Assembly (NCBI GenBank): GCA_016776605.1
Contig: JADHTB010000023.1
Coordinates: 1-61,271 of the forward strand
Direction of reading: 5' to 3'
Origin: Alphaproteobacteria bacterium
GTDB taxonomy: Bacteria > Pseudomonadota > Alphaproteobacteria > GCA-2731375
DNA length: 61,271 nucleotides
Position 1 is the stretch's first letter. Each line of letters opens with the position of its first letter. Shown one piece after another: positions 25,050 to 36,947 of the stretch. The position numbers and the translations under genes were made by a program. The notes below the pieces were generated by a model, which saw only the letters and a list, made by a program, of their open reading frames with translations, did no database searches and was not told the origin of the DNA.

Positions 25050-26402
25050 TCAATTTGCGGCCGCCGCGGCCTCGATCAGATCGATCAGTTCATCGACCAC
25101 TGAATGGATTAGCTCGCCGTCATCGCCTTCAGCCATCACACGGATCAACGGCTCGGTCCCCGAGGGCCGGATCAAGAGCCGTCCCTGATCGCCAAGGCGG
25201 CCACGCTGGCGCTTGATCGCATCGTTGATCCGGGGCAAATCCAAGGGTGAGGGACCGCTGTAGCGGACATTTTTCAGTAATTGCGGCACCGCCTCGAAGC
25301 GGCGGCAAACCTCGCTGACCGGCCGTTCCTGGGCCACCACCAAGGCCAGGATCTGCAACGCCGCGATCAGCCCGTCGCCGGTGGTGCCAAAATCCGACAT
25401 GACGATATGGCCGGATTGTTCGCCGCCCAGGTTGAAACCGTGCCGGCGCATATGTTCCACCACATAGCGGTCACCGACCTGGGTCCGGACCAGCGCCAAG
25501 CCCTGCGCGGAGAGATGACGTTCCAACCCCAGATTGGACATCACCGTGGCGACGAGACCACCGCCTTGCAAGGTGCCGTTTGCCGCCCAGGCATCAGCGA
25601 TGGTGGCCATCAACTGATCCCCATCAACCAGTTGGCCGTTTTCATCGGCCACAATCAGCCGGTCCGCATCACCGTCCAGGGCGATGCCAATATCGGCGCC
25701 GTGGGCGACAACCTGCTCGCGCATGTAATCCGTATGGACCGAGCCGCAGTCCTGGTTGATATTGAAGCCATCGGGATCGACGCCAATGGGCACGACCTCC
25801 GCCTCCAGTTCCCATAACACGGTAGGGGCGACCTTGTAGGCAGCGCCATTGGCGCAATCGACAACAATTTTCAGGTCGGTCAGGCGGCGGTCCGACGGGA
25901 AGGTCGCTTTCGCCGCCTCGATATAGCGTCCAGGCGCATCATCCAGGCGCATGGCGCGGCCAAGATCGGCTGATTTGGCGAGCGAACCCGACATGTCCGA
26001 CTGCATGCGCGCCTCGATCTCGGTCTCTATAAGGTCGGACAATTTGTAGCCGTCGGGGCCGAACAGTTTGATGCCGTTGTCGGCAAATTGGTTATGCGAG
26101 GCTGAAAGCACGACGCCCAAATCGGCGCGCAGGCTGCGGGTCAACATGGCGACCGCCGGGGTCGGCATGGGACCAACCAAGATGACATCCATGCCCACGG
26201 AGGTGAAACCCGCCGTCAGGGCCGGTTCCAGCATATAGCCCGACAGCCGGGTATCCTTGCCGACCACAACCCGGTGACGATGGTTGCCGCGGATAAACTG
26301 CAATCCGGCCGCCATGCCGGCACGGACCGCGATCTCGGCTGTCATGGGCCACGAATTGGCCCTGCCGCGAATGCCGTCCGTGCCAAAAAATTCGCGTTCC
26401 AT
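25050..26402 (-). CDS. glmM: Phosphoglucosamine mutase
   Basis: The ATG at 26402 gives 450 residues, the normal GlmM length, beginning [12 protein letters not shown]; the Met 10 codons upstream would overlap fol[20 protein letters not shown] contains the phosphorylated active-site Ser, DGDADR binds the metal and [12 protein letters not shown] binds phosphate. It makes glucosamine 1-phosphate for peptidoglycan and LPS. It is part of the minus-strand folP-glmM-thiD run. The first residue after ASHN is Gln where Pro is usual. Confidence 0.94.
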   Translation of the reverse strand: MEREFFGTDGIRGRANSWPMTAEIAVRAGMAAGLQFIRGNHRHRVVVGKDTRLSGYMLEPALTAGFTSVGMDVILVGPMPTPAVAMLTRSLRADLGVVLSASHNQFADNGIKLFGPDGYKLSDLIETEIEARMQSDMSGSLAKSADLGRAMRLDDAPGRYIEAAKATFPSDRRLTDLKIVVDCANGAAYKVAPTVLWELEAEVVPIGVDPDGFNINQDCGSVHTDYMREQVVAHGADIGIALDGDADRLIVADENGQLVDGDQLMATIADAWAANGTLQGGGLVATVMSNLGLERHLSAQGLALVRTQVGDRYVVEHMRRHGFNLGGEQSGHIVMSDFGTTGDGLIAALQILALVVAQERPVSEVCRRFEAVPQLLKNVRYSGPSPLDLPRINDAIKRQRGRLGDQGRLLIRPSGTEPLIRVMAEGDDGELIHSVVDELIDLIEAAAAAN

Positions 26403-26409
26403 ACGCCCC

Positions 26410-27387
26410 TCACTCAACATTTGTTTGCTCATGGTCTTTATAGCAAAGGGATCGGAACATCGCCATCATCTGGGCCGTTTCGGCGACGTCATGGACCCGC
26501 AATACTGCCGCCCCCTGTAGCATTGCCCAAAATGCCGCCGCCAATGAGCCCGGCAACCGGTCTTCAGACCGGGCCGCGCCGGTCAATTTTCCGATGAAGG
26601 ATTTTCGCGAGGCACCGATCAGTATAGGACAGCCCAGGGCATGGAACGATGCCATCTGGCGCAAAAGTTCGGCACTTTGCGCCGCATCCTTGGCAAAACC
26701 CAGGCCGGGATCGATCAGCAATTGGCCACGGTCCATGCCGGCGGCGACGCAGGCCGCCACACGGGCGGCCAGAGCGTCAAAAACATCCATGATCAGATCA
26801 TCATAATGGGTCATGCCTTGCATGCTTGATGGTTCGCCCCGGCTATGCATCAACACCACCGGCACGGCCAGCCCGGCGGCGCAGGCCACGCCATCGGGAT
26901 CATGGCGTAAGGCGCTGACATCGTTGATCATGCGGGCGCCCGCCTTGACCGCCGCCGTCATCACCACCGCGCGGCGGGTATCCACGGATAGCACCAAGCC
27001 CTCGCCCGCCAAGGCTTCGACAACCGGAATGACGCGGGCCAGTTCCTCTGCCACCGGCACGGCGTCGGCGCCGGGCCGGGTGGATTCGCCGCCAATATCC
27101 AGGATCGCCGCACCGGCCGACGCCAGGGCCCGGCCATGGGCAATGGCCGCGTTCGCGTCCAGACGCCGACCGCCATCATGAAAGCTGTCCGGGGTGACAT
27201 TGACGATACCCATGATCAGAGGCCAAGGCAGGTCGAGGCCGGCAATGCCGGGCCGCGGCGCCTGCAAGTTCTGCAACGACGCCGGCGCGCACTGCGCCGC
27301 GTCTCTGATGTTGAGGGTTTCAGCCGCCACCCGGCGGCCAAAGGATCGGCAATGGCTGAAGTGCAAGGGCCCGCCGGCGAAGGGCAA
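26410..27387 (-). CDS. folP: Dihydropteroate synthase
   Basis: A 325-residue TIM-barrel enzyme of folate synthesis that joins hydroxymethyl-dihydropterin diphosphate and p-aminobenzoate; the target of sulfonamides. [26 protein letters not shown], and [10 protein letters not shown] are the pterin and diphosphate loops. Homologues are often 270-290 residues; the N-terminal 55 or so residues form the extra piece seen in many alphaproteobacteria and start choice is uncertain. Seven bases separate it from glmM. Confidence 0.9.
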   Translation of the reverse strand: MPFAGGPLHFSHCRSFGRRVAAETLNIRDAAQCAPASLQNLQAPRPGIAGLDLPWPLIMGIVNVTPDSFHDGGRRLDANAAIAHGRALASAGAAILDIGGESTRPGADAVPVAEELARVIPVVEALAGEGLVLSVDTRRAVVMTAAVKAGARMINDVSALRHDPDGVACAAGLAVPVVLMHSRGEPSSMQGMTHYDDLIMDVFDALAARVAACVAAGMDRGQLLIDPGLGFAKDAAQSAELLRQMASFHALGCPILIGASRKSFIGKLTGAARSEDRLPGSLAAAFWAMLQGAAVLRVHDVAETAQMMAMFRSLCYKDHEQTNVE

Positions 27388-27471
27388 GCCCGCGCCGGAT
27401 TGATTTAAGATTGGCGCGAGGTGAATGCTGTCCGTCGGTTCAGCGCGGGGGGACAGGACCGGCCACCGGGA

Positions 27472-29403
27472 TCAGGAGCCGGGTTGGGGCTCGGGCTCCA
27501 AGCCGCTCGGACCTTCAGGCTTTTTCGGTTTGGCCGAGGGCGGCACGGATGTCGCCGTCGAGGTATCCTCGGGCGGCCCGAACTCGTCGGGACGGTTAAT
27601 ATCTTCGCCACGCAGCAGCTGACGGACCTCGTCGCCGTTCAAGGTCTCGTATTCCAGCAAGGCCTTGGCGACTATATGCAGTTTGTCCAGGTTTTCGGTC
27701 AGCACCTTGGTCGCCAACGCTTCGGCCTCGTCGGCAAACCGACGGATCTCCTCATCGATAATCTTGGCCGTGGCGTCCGAGATATTTTTAGTCTGAGTGA
27801 CGGAATGACCAAGGAAGACTTCCTGCTCGTTGCCGCTATAGGCCAATGGGCCCAGTTTTTCGCTCATGCCCCATTGGGTGACCATGCGCCGGGCCCACGA
27901 AGTTGCCTGTTGGATATCCTGGCCGGCGCCGGTGGTAACATTCTCGGCGCCAAAAATCAGGGTTTCGGCTGCACGGCCGCCGAAAGTCATGGCCAATTTG
28001 GCGCAGATTTCACTCTTTTTATAGCCGTATTTGTCGGTTTCCGGCAGGTTCATGGTGACGCCCAGGGCGCGGCCACGGGGAATGATCGTGACCTTGTGCA
28101 AAGGATCGTTACCGGGCACCAACAGGCCCACAAGGGCATGCCCGCCTTCGTGATAGGCGGTCAGCTCTTTTTCCTCGTCCGACATCACCATGGAGCGCCG
28201 TTCCGCCCCCATCATCACCTTGTCCTTGGCCTGTTCGAATTCTTCCATGGTGACCACGCGCCGGTTCTTCCGGGCCGCCAACAGGGCCGCCTCGTTCACC
28301 AGGTTGGCCAGATCGGCGCCGGAAAACCCCGGTGTGCCACGGGCAATGGTGCGGGCGTCCACATCGGGCGCCAAGGGCACCTTGCGCATATGCACTTTCA
28401 GAATTTTGTCCCGGCCAATGATATCGGGATTGGGCACCACCACCTGGCGGTCAAAACGGCCGGGCCGCAGCAAGGCGGGGTCCAGCACGTCGGGGCGGTT
28501 GGTGGCGGCGATCAGGATGACGCCCTCGTTGGCCTCGAACCCGTCCATTTCCACCAACAGCTGATTTAAGGTCTGTTCGCGTTCATCGTTACCGCCGCCC
28601 AGACCGGCGCCACGATGGCGGCCGACGGCATCAATTTCGTCAATAAAGATGATGCAGGGCGCATTCTTTTTTGCCTGTTCGAACATGTCGCGCACCCGCG
28701 AGGCGCCAACGCCGACGAACATTTCAACAAAGTCAGAACCGGAAATGGTAAAGAACGGCACGTTCGCCTCGCCAGCGATGGCGCGCGCCAACAGGGTCTT
28801 GCCGGTGCCGGGCGGACCCACCAAAAGCGCTCCCTTGGGAATACGGCCGCCCAGGCGTTGGAATTTCTGCGGGTCTTTCAGAAACTCGACAATCTCCTCC
28901 AACTCTTCCTTGGCCTCGTCAATGCCGGCCACTTCGTCGAAGGTTACCCTGCCATGGCGTTCGGTCAGCAGCCGGGCCTTGGATTTGCCGAAGCCCATGG
29001 CTTTACCGCCACCGGACTGCATCTGGCGCATGAAAAAGATCCAGACGCCGATCAACAGCAGCATGGGGAACCAGTTCAATAAAATGGCAAACAAGGTCGG
29101 CGTGCCCTCTTCGTCCGGGGAGGCCGAAATCGTTACGCCGTACTGGCTCAATTTACGTATCAGATCGGGATCGTTGGGCGCATAAGAACTGAAGGGCGTA
29201 CCGCCGGTGTAATGGCCGTTGATCGTGTTGCCTTGAATGGTGACGTCGCGAACCTGACCGCCCTCAACTTCCGATACGAACTGGGAATAGGCCAAATTCG
29301 TCATGGTTCCCCGTGTGCTGGGGCCTTTGAACAGATTAAACAATGCCAGAACCAGCAAGGCGATGATCACCCACAGGGCAATGTTACGGCTAAAATTGCT
29401 CAC
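27472..29403 (-). CDS. ftsH: ATP-dependent zinc metalloprotease FtsH
   Basis: A 643-residue inner-membrane AAA protease. Helices at about residues 9-26 and 104-125 flank a periplasmic domain. Walker A is GPPGTGKT (196-203), Walker B includes [11 protein letters not shown], the second region of homology is [19 protein letters not shown], and the zinc site is HEGGH. It degrades misfolded membrane proteins and regulators such as LpxC. The start is GTG at 29403 with AAGGA six bases before it. A 115-base gap separates it from tilS, so it may also have its own promoter. Confidence 0.95.
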   Translation of the reverse strand: MSNFSRNIALWVIIALLVLALFNLFKGPSTRGTMTNLAYSQFVSEVEGGQVRDVTIQGNTINGHYTGGTPFSSYAPNDPDLIRKLSQYGVTISASPDEEGTPTLFAILLNWFPMLLLIGVWIFFMRQMQSGGGKAMGFGKSKARLLTERHGRVTFDEVAGIDEAKEELEEIVEFLKDPQKFQRLGGRIPKGALLVGPPGTGKTLLARAIAGEANVPFFTISGSDFVEMFVGVGASRVRDMFEQAKKNAPCIIFIDEIDAVGRHRGAGLGGGNDEREQTLNQLLVEMDGFEANEGVILIAATNRPDVLDPALLRPGRFDRQVVVPNPDIIGRDKILKVHMRKVPLAPDVDARTIARGTPGFSGADLANLVNEAALLAARKNRRVVTMEEFEQAKDKVMMGAERRSMVMSDEEKELTAYHEGGHALVGLLVPGNDPLHKVTIIPRGRALGVTMNLPETDKYGYKKSEICAKLAMTFGGRAAETLIFGAENVTTGAGQDIQQATSWARRMVTQWGMSEKLGPLAYSGNEQEVFLGHSVTQTKNISDATAKIIDEEIRRFADEAEALATKVLTENLDKLHIVAKALLEYETLNGDEVRQLLRGEDINRPDEFGPPEDTSTATSVPPSAKPKKPEGPSGLEPEPQPGS

Positions 29404-29518
29404 GTCGAATCCTTTTCCGGCGGCTCTCGAACGGCCCTTGTCAATATTCCCACGTCAAAAGGGATAAACTCATTACACCATTATGACCCAATTCCATAAA
29501 GATAATGCTAAAACGCCG

Positions 29519-30832
29519 TCAAACAAGGATCATGGCATCGGGCTGCAGGGCGCGCGGAGGTGAAAAGCGGGCTGCGAAACGGAAATCCGGTATCCCTTTC
29601 GGCCCCAGCTCGTCGGCGGTCAGTTTCAAATGAGGCACCGCCAGCACCCGATCGCCATGCCACAGGGCCGGCAAACCAGGGTGGACTGGTGCCGGCAGGG
29701 TGGACCGCGCCTGACCGCGGACCTGCCGCCAACCGTCCTGGCCCAAGGCGCCGACCGACATTTGCACCGTCGCTTTTCCCTTCAAACTCCAATCGAAACG
29801 ATCCCAACGGCCGCAAATTTCCGCGCCCACCTCAACCCGGCCCGGCATGCGGCCGGCTTCCCGGCAAATTAGCAGGCCATCGGGACCAGGCAGAACGCGG
29901 CTGCCCGCCAAGGTCCGCCCGGCCGCCAGCTTGTGCTGTATCAGGTCCTGGCACAGCCGCGCCATGCGGTCGCGGCGGGGGCGATGAATGCCGCCGCCGA
30001 TACAGCGTAAAATATCGGCCAGCAGCGGCGCCAGCAGGGCCTGGTTCTGGCCCAGGCAGAGCGCCGGATCGAATTGGCAGAAACCGGCGGGATGCAGACG
30101 CACCGTTCGGGCCGCTACATCCGCCAGGGCGCCGCGCAATTGCCGCCGCACGACGGCCGCCTCGCCAGCCAGATTAAGCAGCCGCGCGGTACCGCCCGTG
30201 CCGCTGCTATTCTTGGCAAGTCGGCGCCGGGCCCGAACCCTGGCATAACGCTCCTCCTGGTTCGAAGGATCTTCCAGCCAGGGCTGCCCGTGGAGGTTCA
30301 GGCTTGCCGTCAGATCTGCCCTGCTCTGTTGCAACAAGGGCCGCAGCAAGCGCACGCCGGGCAAGGCACGGACCACCGGCATGCCCGCCAGTCCCTCGAT
30401 ACCGCTGCCGTGTTGTAACCGCAACAGCAGGGTTTCCGCCTGATCGCCGCCGTGATGGGCGGCTAACAGATGCAAGACGCCCCGCCGCCGGCACCACTGC
30501 CCCAGCAGGTCATAGCGGGCCTGGCGGGCCGCCGCCTGGATGCCGCTGTTCGGCTTGGCCCCACGCCAGCGCAATGTTTGATGGATGATGCCGCGCGCCC
30601 GCAACCAGGCGCCCACCTGGCGGGCCTCGCCTGCCGCTGCCCGCCGCAGACCATGATCGACGGTCAGGGCCGTGATGGCGCCGCCCCGTTGCCTGGCCCA
30701 GGTATGGGCCAGCAAGGCCAAGGCCATGCTATCCGCACCGCCCGATACAGCCACCGCCAGGCTTGGGGCCTTTTCAAACGGCCCCAACGATCGCATCAAG
30801 GCCGCGAATTGATCTTCGCTGATGGCCGGCAT
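29519..30832 (-). CDS. tilS: tRNA(Ile)-lysidine synthetase
   Basis: A PP-loop ATPase that puts lysine on the wobble cytidine of tRNA-Ile(CAU) to read AUA codons. SGGADSMALALL binds ATP. The ATG at 30832 (437 residues) is chosen because GGAGGG lies 11 bases upstream, while the upstream TTG at 30877 has no ribosome-binding site. LTVDHGLRRAAAGEA and LLAAHHGGDQAETLLLRL are typical of TilS. It is in the conserved cpoB-tilS-ftsH order. Confidence 0.9.
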   Translation of the reverse strand: MPAISEDQFAALMRSLGPFEKAPSLAVAVSGGADSMALALLAHTWARQRGGAITALTVDHGLRRAAAGEARQVGAWLRARGIIHQTLRWRGAKPNSGIQAAARQARYDLLGQWCRRRGVLHLLAAHHGGDQAETLLLRLQHGSGIEGLAGMPVVRALPGVRLLRPLLQQSRADLTASLNLHGQPWLEDPSNQEERYARVRARRRLAKNSSGTGGTARLLNLAGEAAVVRRQLRGALADVAARTVRLHPAGFCQFDPALCLGQNQALLAPLLADILRCIGGGIHRPRRDRMARLCQDLIQHKLAAGRTLAGSRVLPGPDGLLICREAGRMPGRVEVGAEICGRWDRFDWSLKGKATVQMSVGALGQDGWRQVRGQARSTLPAPVHPGLPALWHGDRVLAVPHLKLTADELGPKGIPDFRFAARFSPPRALQPDAMILV

Positions 30833-30893
30833 GGCTGGCGGAACCCTCCGGGCGGGCAGCTTGGTCTGGCTGCGCAATCAAAATCAAAAAAAT

Positions 30894-31832
30894 CTAGGGG
30901 CAGCCCGCAACACTTATTTCCCGCTGCATCCGCTTGCGTACCTGGGGCCGTAAACTGGTGAAAAGCTTCGCCATTTCCGAATATGTGGCGCAGGCCTCTT
31001 CCTTTTGCCCCATTTTCCCCAGGGTGATGCCCAACTTCAGCATGGTATCTGGCGCCTTGCTGCTTTTGGGAAAGCGTTGCAGTCCGGCCAGAAACGTCTG
31101 TGCGGCTTCAGTCAATTTATTTTGCGTGTAATAGGTCTCGCCCAGCCAATATTGCGCGTTGCCGGCCAGGGCATCGTCGGCGTGCTCGGCAAGAAATTCC
31201 TTAAAGGCCGCCTCGGCTTCAGGCAGATGCACGTTCAAAAGCATGGAATAGGCGTAATTATAGCGCTCGGCCGCCGTACCTTTGGGCAGAACCCCGGCCG
31301 GTTCCGCCGGTGCCTGGGCCGGCGCGTCGCCTTTGGTTGCTTCACCCGTGGTGCCGCCCGATCCCGGTGCCGTGTCCGGGCCAGCCTTTGATTGGGCACC
31401 AGCGGTCTGCCGGTGTTCCAGTTCGTTCAAGCGGAAATCGACATCCTTGACCAAGCCATCCAGCCGCTGCGAGATGGTTTGGATGCCATGGCGGACTTCT
31501 TCCAGTTGCCCGGTCAGACGGCGCATTTCCGCTTCCAGACTGCTCATGCGAATTTCCGCGTTTGCCAATTGACCGGAAGATGGCGCCGTTCCCCCAGCCG
31601 CCGCGGCGTGTTTCGCGGCCCCGGTTTTTTGCCCGCGGTAGTAATCTTTCTCTAACGTGCGGAGATCGCGCTGCAGCCCCTCGATCCGTTGGGTCAGGGT
31701 TTGCACATCGGCGCTTTGCGCCGACGCCCGTGTTGGCATGGTCAGCAAGGCCGCCAGCAATAGCGCCAGTCCGGCAGACGTCAACCAGGTCAGGGCCCGG
31801 CTGCAAATGAAAGCTTGGCGAACGCGTTGCAT
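30894..31832 (-). CDS. cpoB: Tol-Pal system periplasmic protein CpoB (YbgF)
   Basis: A 312-residue secreted protein. Signal peptide about residues 12-38 (ending RASA), coiled coil about 40-135 (TLTQRIEGLQRDLRTLEKDY), a low-complexity Ala/Pro/Gly linker, and C-terminal TPR repeats (AERYNYAYSMLLNVHLPEA onwards). It binds TolA and links peptidoglycan synthesis to outer-membrane constriction during division. It lies between pal and tilS, its usual place. Confidence 0.92.
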   Translation of the reverse strand: MQRVRQAFICSRALTWLTSAGLALLLAALLTMPTRASAQSADVQTLTQRIEGLQRDLRTLEKDYYRGQKTGAAKHAAAAGGTAPSSGQLANAEIRMSSLEAEMRRLTGQLEEVRHGIQTISQRLDGLVKDVDFRLNELEHRQTAGAQSKAGPDTAPGSGGTTGEATKGDAPAQAPAEPAGVLPKGTAAERYNYAYSMLLNVHLPEAEAAFKEFLAEHADDALAGNAQYWLGETYYTQNKLTEAAQTFLAGLQRFPKSSKAPDTMLKLGITLGKMGQKEEACATYSEMAKLFTSLRPQVRKRMQREISVAGCP

Positions 31833-31982
31833 TGATCCTTACTCCGACCGTCCATGCTGACATACACGGTTGTACGCTGGGTTATACGTTGGGCGAATAT
31901 TACCGTATCAGTTTTAATATCGGAATATGGCAAAATTACAGCCATTGGCGAAACCTATCGGTCCGCTTCGCCCGGAAATAAA

Positions 31983-32029
31983 TCCGGGCCGCCCCGTAGG
32001 CACCAGTTTGGTGATCGAGGCGGCCCGGA
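31983..32029 (-). terminator. Terminator after pal
   Basis: TCCGGGCCGCC (31983-31993) and GGCGGCCCGGA (32019-32029) form an 11-bp perfect stem, with an inner hairpin CACCAGTTTGGTG. On the minus strand, the direction of pal, it is followed by TTTATTT. It lies 41 bases after the pal stop, so it separates pal from cpoB. Confidence 0.8.
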
Positions 32030-32069
32030 AAACTGTCTGACATCGCTGAATGCGTGGGCGATGCGGTTA

Positions 32070-32606
32070 TTAGTTGACCAGCAGCATGTCGCGCCGGTTT
32101 TGTGACCAGCACTCTTCATTGCTGCTGACACAAAGCGGCCGTTCCTTGCCATAAGAGATTGTGCCGACGCGATCGGCGTTGATGCCCAGGGCGATAAGGT
32201 ATTTGCGCGCTGAATCCGCCCGCCGCTCGCCCAGGCCAAGGTTATATTCCCGCGTGCCCCGCTCATCGCAATGGCCTTCGATGGTAACCGTCACCGCCGG
32301 ATATTGCCGCATCCAGTCGGCCCAGCGTTCGACAACCCGACGGGAGTCGGTACGCAAATTGGATTTGTCAAAATCAAACTGAATTTGACCGCCGATGTTG
32401 AGCACCAGATCCTCCTGTGAACCGGGGATCACCTTGCTCTTCATCATGGCTTTGGGTTCGGCCTTGGTCATCATGCTTGTCGATTGCTTGGCGCCTCCCG
32501 TACCCGAGGCATCAGCCTTTTCTTCGGCCGGCGTTCCGCATGCCGCCACCAACAGGATGGTCGCCGCCAAACACGCCGCCTTTAACGCAAATTTCTCAAA
32601 GACCAT
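32070..32606 (-). CDS. pal: Peptidoglycan-associated lipoprotein Pal
   Basis: A 178-residue lipoprotein: lipobox LVAAC with Cys23, then a short linker and an OmpA-like peptidoglycan-binding domain (IQFDFDKSNL, TIEGHCDERGTREYNLGLGE, and RADSARKYL). It anchors the outer membrane to peptidoglycan and receives TolB/TolA. A GAGGAG ribosome-binding site precedes the ATG. The 371-base gap upstream and terminator downstream suggest its own transcription unit within the tol cluster. Confidence 0.95.
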   Translation of the reverse strand: MVFEKFALKAACLAATILLVAACGTPAEEKADASGTGGAKQSTSMMTKAEPKAMMKSKVIPGSQEDLVLNIGGQIQFDFDKSNLRTDSRRVVERWADWMRQYPAVTVTIEGHCDERGTREYNLGLGERRADSARKYLIALGINADRVGTISYGKERPLCVSSNEECWSQNRRDMLLVN

Positions 32607-32977
32607 TAGAGACCACTCCTCATTCCCATATTTCGGCGTCCAGGTATTTCGGTATTCCGGTGTTCACGGCAAAGTTTCGCCAAGCAATGCCGCCAACATA
32701 GTTTTGTTCCGTAAATTCTATCACAACTCGTAGCCAGTTTAGGTATTCGCAAACAACCCTTAACCGACTATATTTTATTCACCAACCCTTGGGCCCGGAC
32801 ATTCACCAGACATACATGGCCACCATTAGTTTAACAACTACCTAACAACAAAGTATTTCGCGGCATAACTCAATCTGCCCTGCTGTCCGGCGAGGCTGAA
32901 AATTTACACGCACAGTGGTTTCCCATGGTTCCGCCCTAACGCTAACGCCACAGTTAATTAACATTAACCATGATCCA
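32607..32977. other. Intergenic region between tolB and pal, likely pal promoter
   Basis: This 371-base stretch is AT-richer than the flanking genes, has no credible coding frame, and must hold the promoter for pal. A short tandem GGTATTTCGGTATTCCGGT lies at about 32641-32660. TTAACCAT occurs at 32964-32971, resembling the half-site bound by CtrA in alphaproteobacteria, but it lies near the end of tolB and is only suggestive. Confidence 0.4.
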
Positions 32978-34336
32978 CTAACGATTCAAGGGGCTTAGAG
33001 GCGACCAGGCTGGATCCGACGCATCGATCGGCGTGATCATCTCGCGTTCATTATAACCTGTCAGATCAACCGACCATAGCCGGGTGCGTCCGCCGTTCTT
33101 GCCTTTACGGGCCGGTTTTTGGCGGAAAAACATCAAAACCCGGCCGTTCGGGGACCAGGTCGGACCCTCGTCCAGGAAACTTTCGGATAGCAACCTTTCG
33201 CCGCTGCCGTCCGGCCGCATCACGCCGATGAAAAATTTCCCCTGGTGCATTTTTGTGAAGGCGATCAGATCGCCGCGCGGGGACCAGACCGGCGTGGCGT
33301 AACGTCCGTCGCCAAATGAGATGCGTTTCACCTCCGTGCCGTCAGCCGTCATCACGTAAAGTTGTTGGCTGCCACCGCGATCCGAATTGAAAACCACGCG
33401 CTTACCGCCCGGCGCGTAGCAGGGCGAAGTATCGATGGCCGGCCCGGTGGTCAATCGACTGATCGCCCGGGTGCGCAGATCCATGGCGAAGATATTGGAT
33501 TTACCATCCTGCGCCATGCTCATGATCACCTGGTTGCCGTCAGGCGAGAAGCGCGGCGCATAGGTCATGCCGGGAAATTCACCCAGGACCTCCTGCCGCC
33601 CGGTGTCAATATTGTAGAGATAGACCCTCGGCGTGTTGCGATAATAGGACAGATAGGTGATCTCCTGGCGCGAGGGAGAAAACCGCGGGGTCAGCACCAG
33701 ATAACTACCATCGGTCAAAAACCGGTGGCCGTCGCCGTCCTGATCCATGATAGCGAGACGTTTAATGCGCCGGTCCCTGGGTCCGGATTCCGCCACATAA
33801 ACCACCCGGGTATCAAAATACCCCTCTTCGCCGGTCAAACGCTTGTAGATGGCATCGGAAATGACATGGGCGATGCGCCGCCAATTGCCCGGTGTGCTGA
33901 AATATACCAGGCCCGTCATCTGTTCGCCCGCCAACACGTCCCAAAGGCGAAATTCCACCCGCAACCGGCCATCATTTTCGACCGCCACCTTGCCCGAAAC
34001 CAGGGCCTGGGCGTTGAGCACCCGCCAATCGGAGAACCGGGGCCGAGCCTGGAGTGATTCCGGGGTTTGAATGAAAGACTTTGGATCCAGGGGCCGGAAC
34101 AGGCCGGATCTGTTCAGGTTGGCGGTTATGACCTGCGCCATCCGCCGGCCCTGGTCCACGGCCGCCGCGTCGGCGCCATGAAAGTCCGGGATCGCCACCG
34201 GCATGGGATCCACATTTCCCTTGGTAATATCTATCTCTAATGCCGCCCAGGCCGCGCGCGGCGCCAATGCCAGGCACGGCAGGATCAATAACACACCAAG
34301 GATAAGAGTTTGTCTGGCTATAGAGACGGTCCACAT
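32978..34336 (-). CDS. tolB: Tol-Pal translocation protein TolB
   Basis: A 452-residue periplasmic protein with a signal peptide ([15 protein letters not shown], cleavage near AAWA), an N-terminal alpha/beta domain and a six-bladed beta-propeller with repeats such as [37 protein letters not shown] and [11 protein letters not shown]. The residues match TolB over its full length. The propeller binds Pal. It lies between tolA and pal in the canonical order, 30 bases after tolA. Confidence 0.95.
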   Translation of the reverse strand: MWTVSIARQTLILGVLLILPCLALAPRAAWAALEIDITKGNVDPMPVAIPDFHGADAAAVDQGRRMAQVITANLNRSGLFRPLDPKSFIQTPESLQARPRFSDWRVLNAQALVSGKVAVENDGRLRVEFRLWDVLAGEQMTGLVYFSTPGNWRRIAHVISDAIYKRLTGEEGYFDTRVVYVAESGPRDRRIKRLAIMDQDGDGHRFLTDGSYLVLTPRFSPSRQEITYLSYYRNTPRVYLYNIDTGRQEVLGEFPGMTYAPRFSPDGNQVIMSMAQDGKSNIFAMDLRTRAISRLTTGPAIDTSPCYAPGGKRVVFNSDRGGSQQLYVMTADGTEVKRISFGDGRYATPVWSPRGDLIAFTKMHQGKFFIGVMRPDGSGERLLSESFLDEGPTWSPNGRVLMFFRQKPARKGKNGGRTRLWSVDLTGYNEREMITPIDASDPAWSPLSPLNR

Positions 34337-34366
34337 GGCGATTTTCTTCCTAGTTTCTCTGCACCT

Positions 34367-35284
34367 TCAACCGCCCAACATCTCGCGGGGATTGAAGGTC
34401 AATGTAATCTCGCGCCAGTTCGAATATTTTTCGGCTGGCAGGTTTTTCAGCGGCTGGCATTTCAATACCGCGCGCACGGCACTTTCCGCCGCTGTTCGAT
34501 AGAACGGATCGCCGGACTGATTGCCGCCGACGATTTCCGGCGCCTTGGACAACGAACCGTCCAAATTCAGGAATATCTTGATGCGGACGACCAGGTCCTC
34601 CGCATCCCGGGCGCCGGCCGGAACAGACCAGCATTTCTCTATCTGGTAGCGAATGGCGTCGATCTCGCTCATGGTCATGGGCAGCGAACTGGCGAGTGTC
34701 TGGACTACGCGTGGCGTGGCCGGCGGCGGCGTGGCCACCTTGGTTTTGCTGGTCTGCACCTGTGGCTTTGCCTGCTGCTTTTTCTTGTCTTTGTCCAGCA
34801 ACGCGGCTATGCGGTCGACGCTGAATTGCCGGCGCGGGCGCTTTGGCTTCGCCTTGGGGCGAGGCATTGTCCGGAACGTCGCTGGCGGCTCCACCGAGGC
34901 CAATTTTAGCGGCGCCTTGGGTTTTGCCGCAGGTTTCTCCGGCGGTTTTGGCTCGGGCAGCGGCACCGCCACCTCTTTGGGCTTGGCGGCGGGAGGGGGG
35001 AGCGTTTTTACCTTTTTCACGGGTTTCGGAGGCGGCGCCTTTGCCACCGGAGGCATTGCTTTCGGCTTGGCGGCGGGCTTTAATTCCGGTACCGGGGGTG
35101 GCGGTTTTTCGGCCTTCGGATCGGGCCGCTTTTGCGAGACCGTCCGTTCCGCCACGGTTACCAGTTCGACGATAATCGGCTGTTCCATCACTAAGGGCCG
35201 GGTCAATAAATCGGGCAGACCAAAGATAGCCGCGGCAACCACAGCCGCGTGTAGCAAGGTCGATATAGCTATTCCATTGCGCAA
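34367..35284 (-). CDS. tolA: Energy-transducing protein TolA
   Basis: A 305-residue protein with one N-terminal helix (TLLHAAVVAAAIFGLP), a long Pro/Lys/Ala-rich middle (about residues 55-175, with PKP and KPKA repeats) and a C-terminal TolA/TonB-like domain (IDAIRYQIEKCWSVPAGA, NLDGSLSKAP, FYRTAAESAVRAVLKCQPL). It spans the periplasm and transmits force from TolQR to Pal. A second long ORF covers the same DNA in another frame because of the biased codons and is not real. Confidence 0.9.
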   Translation of the reverse strand: MRNGIAISTLLHAAVVAAAIFGLPDLLTRPLVMEQPIIVELVTVAERTVSQKRPDPKAEKPPPPVPELKPAAKPKAMPPVAKAPPPKPVKKVKTLPPPAAKPKEVAVPLPEPKPPEKPAAKPKAPLKLASVEPPATFRTMPRPKAKPKRPRRQFSVDRIAALLDKDKKKQQAKPQVQTSKTKVATPPPATPRVVQTLASSLPMTMSEIDAIRYQIEKCWSVPAGARDAEDLVVRIKIFLNLDGSLSKAPEIVGGNQSGDPFYRTAAESAVRAVLKCQPLKNLPAEKYSNWREITLTFNPREMLGG

Positions 35285-35296
35285 GGTCCGGCACCG

Positions 35297-35782
35297 CTAC
35301 TTTTTCGCCCCGACGGCGTTTTTGTTCGCATTCTTGCGGGATTTCGCCGCCCGCGGGACTTCGGTGACCAGCGCCACCTTGTTGAACCCGGCCGCATTAA
35401 GGCTGCCCATGACCGCCATGACCGCGCCGTAATCGACCGAGCGGTCGCCGCGCACGAAGATCCGCCGCGCGGTCTGATTTTCCGCAATGGCCAACAACCG
35501 GGCCACCAGTTCGGCCCGCTCCACCTTGGTCTCCTGCAGGAAAATGTCGCCCTTGGCGTCAATCGAGACGGTCAAGGGTTCCTCATTACCCTGCAGGTTG
35601 GAAGCGGGGGTCTTCGGCAGGTCGATGGGCACGCCCACGGTCAGCAATGGCGCGGTGATCATGAAGACCACCAATAATACCAGCATCACGTCCACGAACG
35701 GCGTCACATTGATCTCCGACATGGTGGCGTAGCGGCCGGGCCGGCGGCCCAGCCGTGATGAACCTTGGAAAGATCCGGCCAT
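35297..35782 (-). CDS. tolR: Biopolymer transporter TolR (ExbD/TolR family)
   Basis: A 161-residue protein with one membrane helix (FVDVMLVLLVVFMITAPLL); the Asp in that helix is the proton-channel residue. INVTPFVDVMLVLL is the family signature. A periplasmic dimer domain follows, and the C-terminus has a basic KSRKNANKNA tail. With TolQ it uses the proton gradient to energise TolA. It starts 2 bases after the tolQ stop. Confidence 0.95.
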   Translation of the reverse strand: MAGSFQGSSRLGRRPGRYATMSEINVTPFVDVMLVLLVVFMITAPLLTVGVPIDLPKTPASNLQGNEEPLTVSIDAKGDIFLQETKVERAELVARLLAIAENQTARRIFVRGDRSVDYGAVMAVMGSLNAAGFNKVALVTEVPRAAKSRKNANKNAVGAKK

Positions 35783-35784
35783 CG

Positions 35785-36522
<738 letters not shown>

Positions 36523-36533
36523 TCATCTACTTC

Positions 36534-36947
36534 CTAAACGTCGCAAATAATTTCTGATAGAGCGGCCCGCACCGGCGCTGGCAGGCGCCGGGGTCGGCCA
36601 TTGGGACCGATACAGGCAAGCCGCACCTTGGCGCGCACCAATGCCTCTTCGCCACGATGGATGTCCTGATCCATATCCATGCTGGCCCCGCCTAAATTTT
36701 TAAGCCGGGTCCGCACCTGGATTTCGTCATCCAGACGGGCGGGTTGCAGATAGTCGATCTCGCAACGCCGCACCGGAAAAACAATGCCCTCGCGGTCCAG
36801 CAACGCCACCTGGTCAATTCCCGCCCGGCGCACCAGATCGCTGCGGGCCCGTTCCAGGAAACGCAGATAATTGGCGTAATAAACAATTCCCGCCGCGTCG
36901 GTGTCTTCCCAATAGACCCGGACTGGAAACCGATGAAAATCAGACAT
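36534..36947 (-). CDS. ybgC: Acyl-CoA thioesterase YbgC
   Basis: A hotdog-fold enzyme of 137 residues from the ATG at 36947; the extra upstream codons belong to ruv[28 protein letters not shown] contains the active-site Asp and the YbgC signature YANYL. The start overlaps the ruvB stop by 8 bases. It is the first gene of the tol cluster and acts on short acyl-CoA or acyl-ACP. Confidence 0.92.
   Translation of the reverse strand: MSDFHRFPVRVYWEDTDAAGIVYYANYLRFLERARSDLVRRAGIDQVALLDREGIVFPVRRCEIDYLQPARLDDEIQVRTRLKNLGGASMDMDQDIHRGEEALVRAKVRLACIGPNGRPRRLPAPVRAALSEIICDV

Noticed and set aside
32964..32971. CtrA-binding site in the tolB-pal gap
   Set aside because: TTAACCAT is only a half-site near the tolB end, with no correctly spaced partner.
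34350..35294. A second long ORF overlapping tolA in another frame
   Set aside because: It has no family similarity; tolA matches over its full length, and the alternative is a product of GC-rich codon bias.
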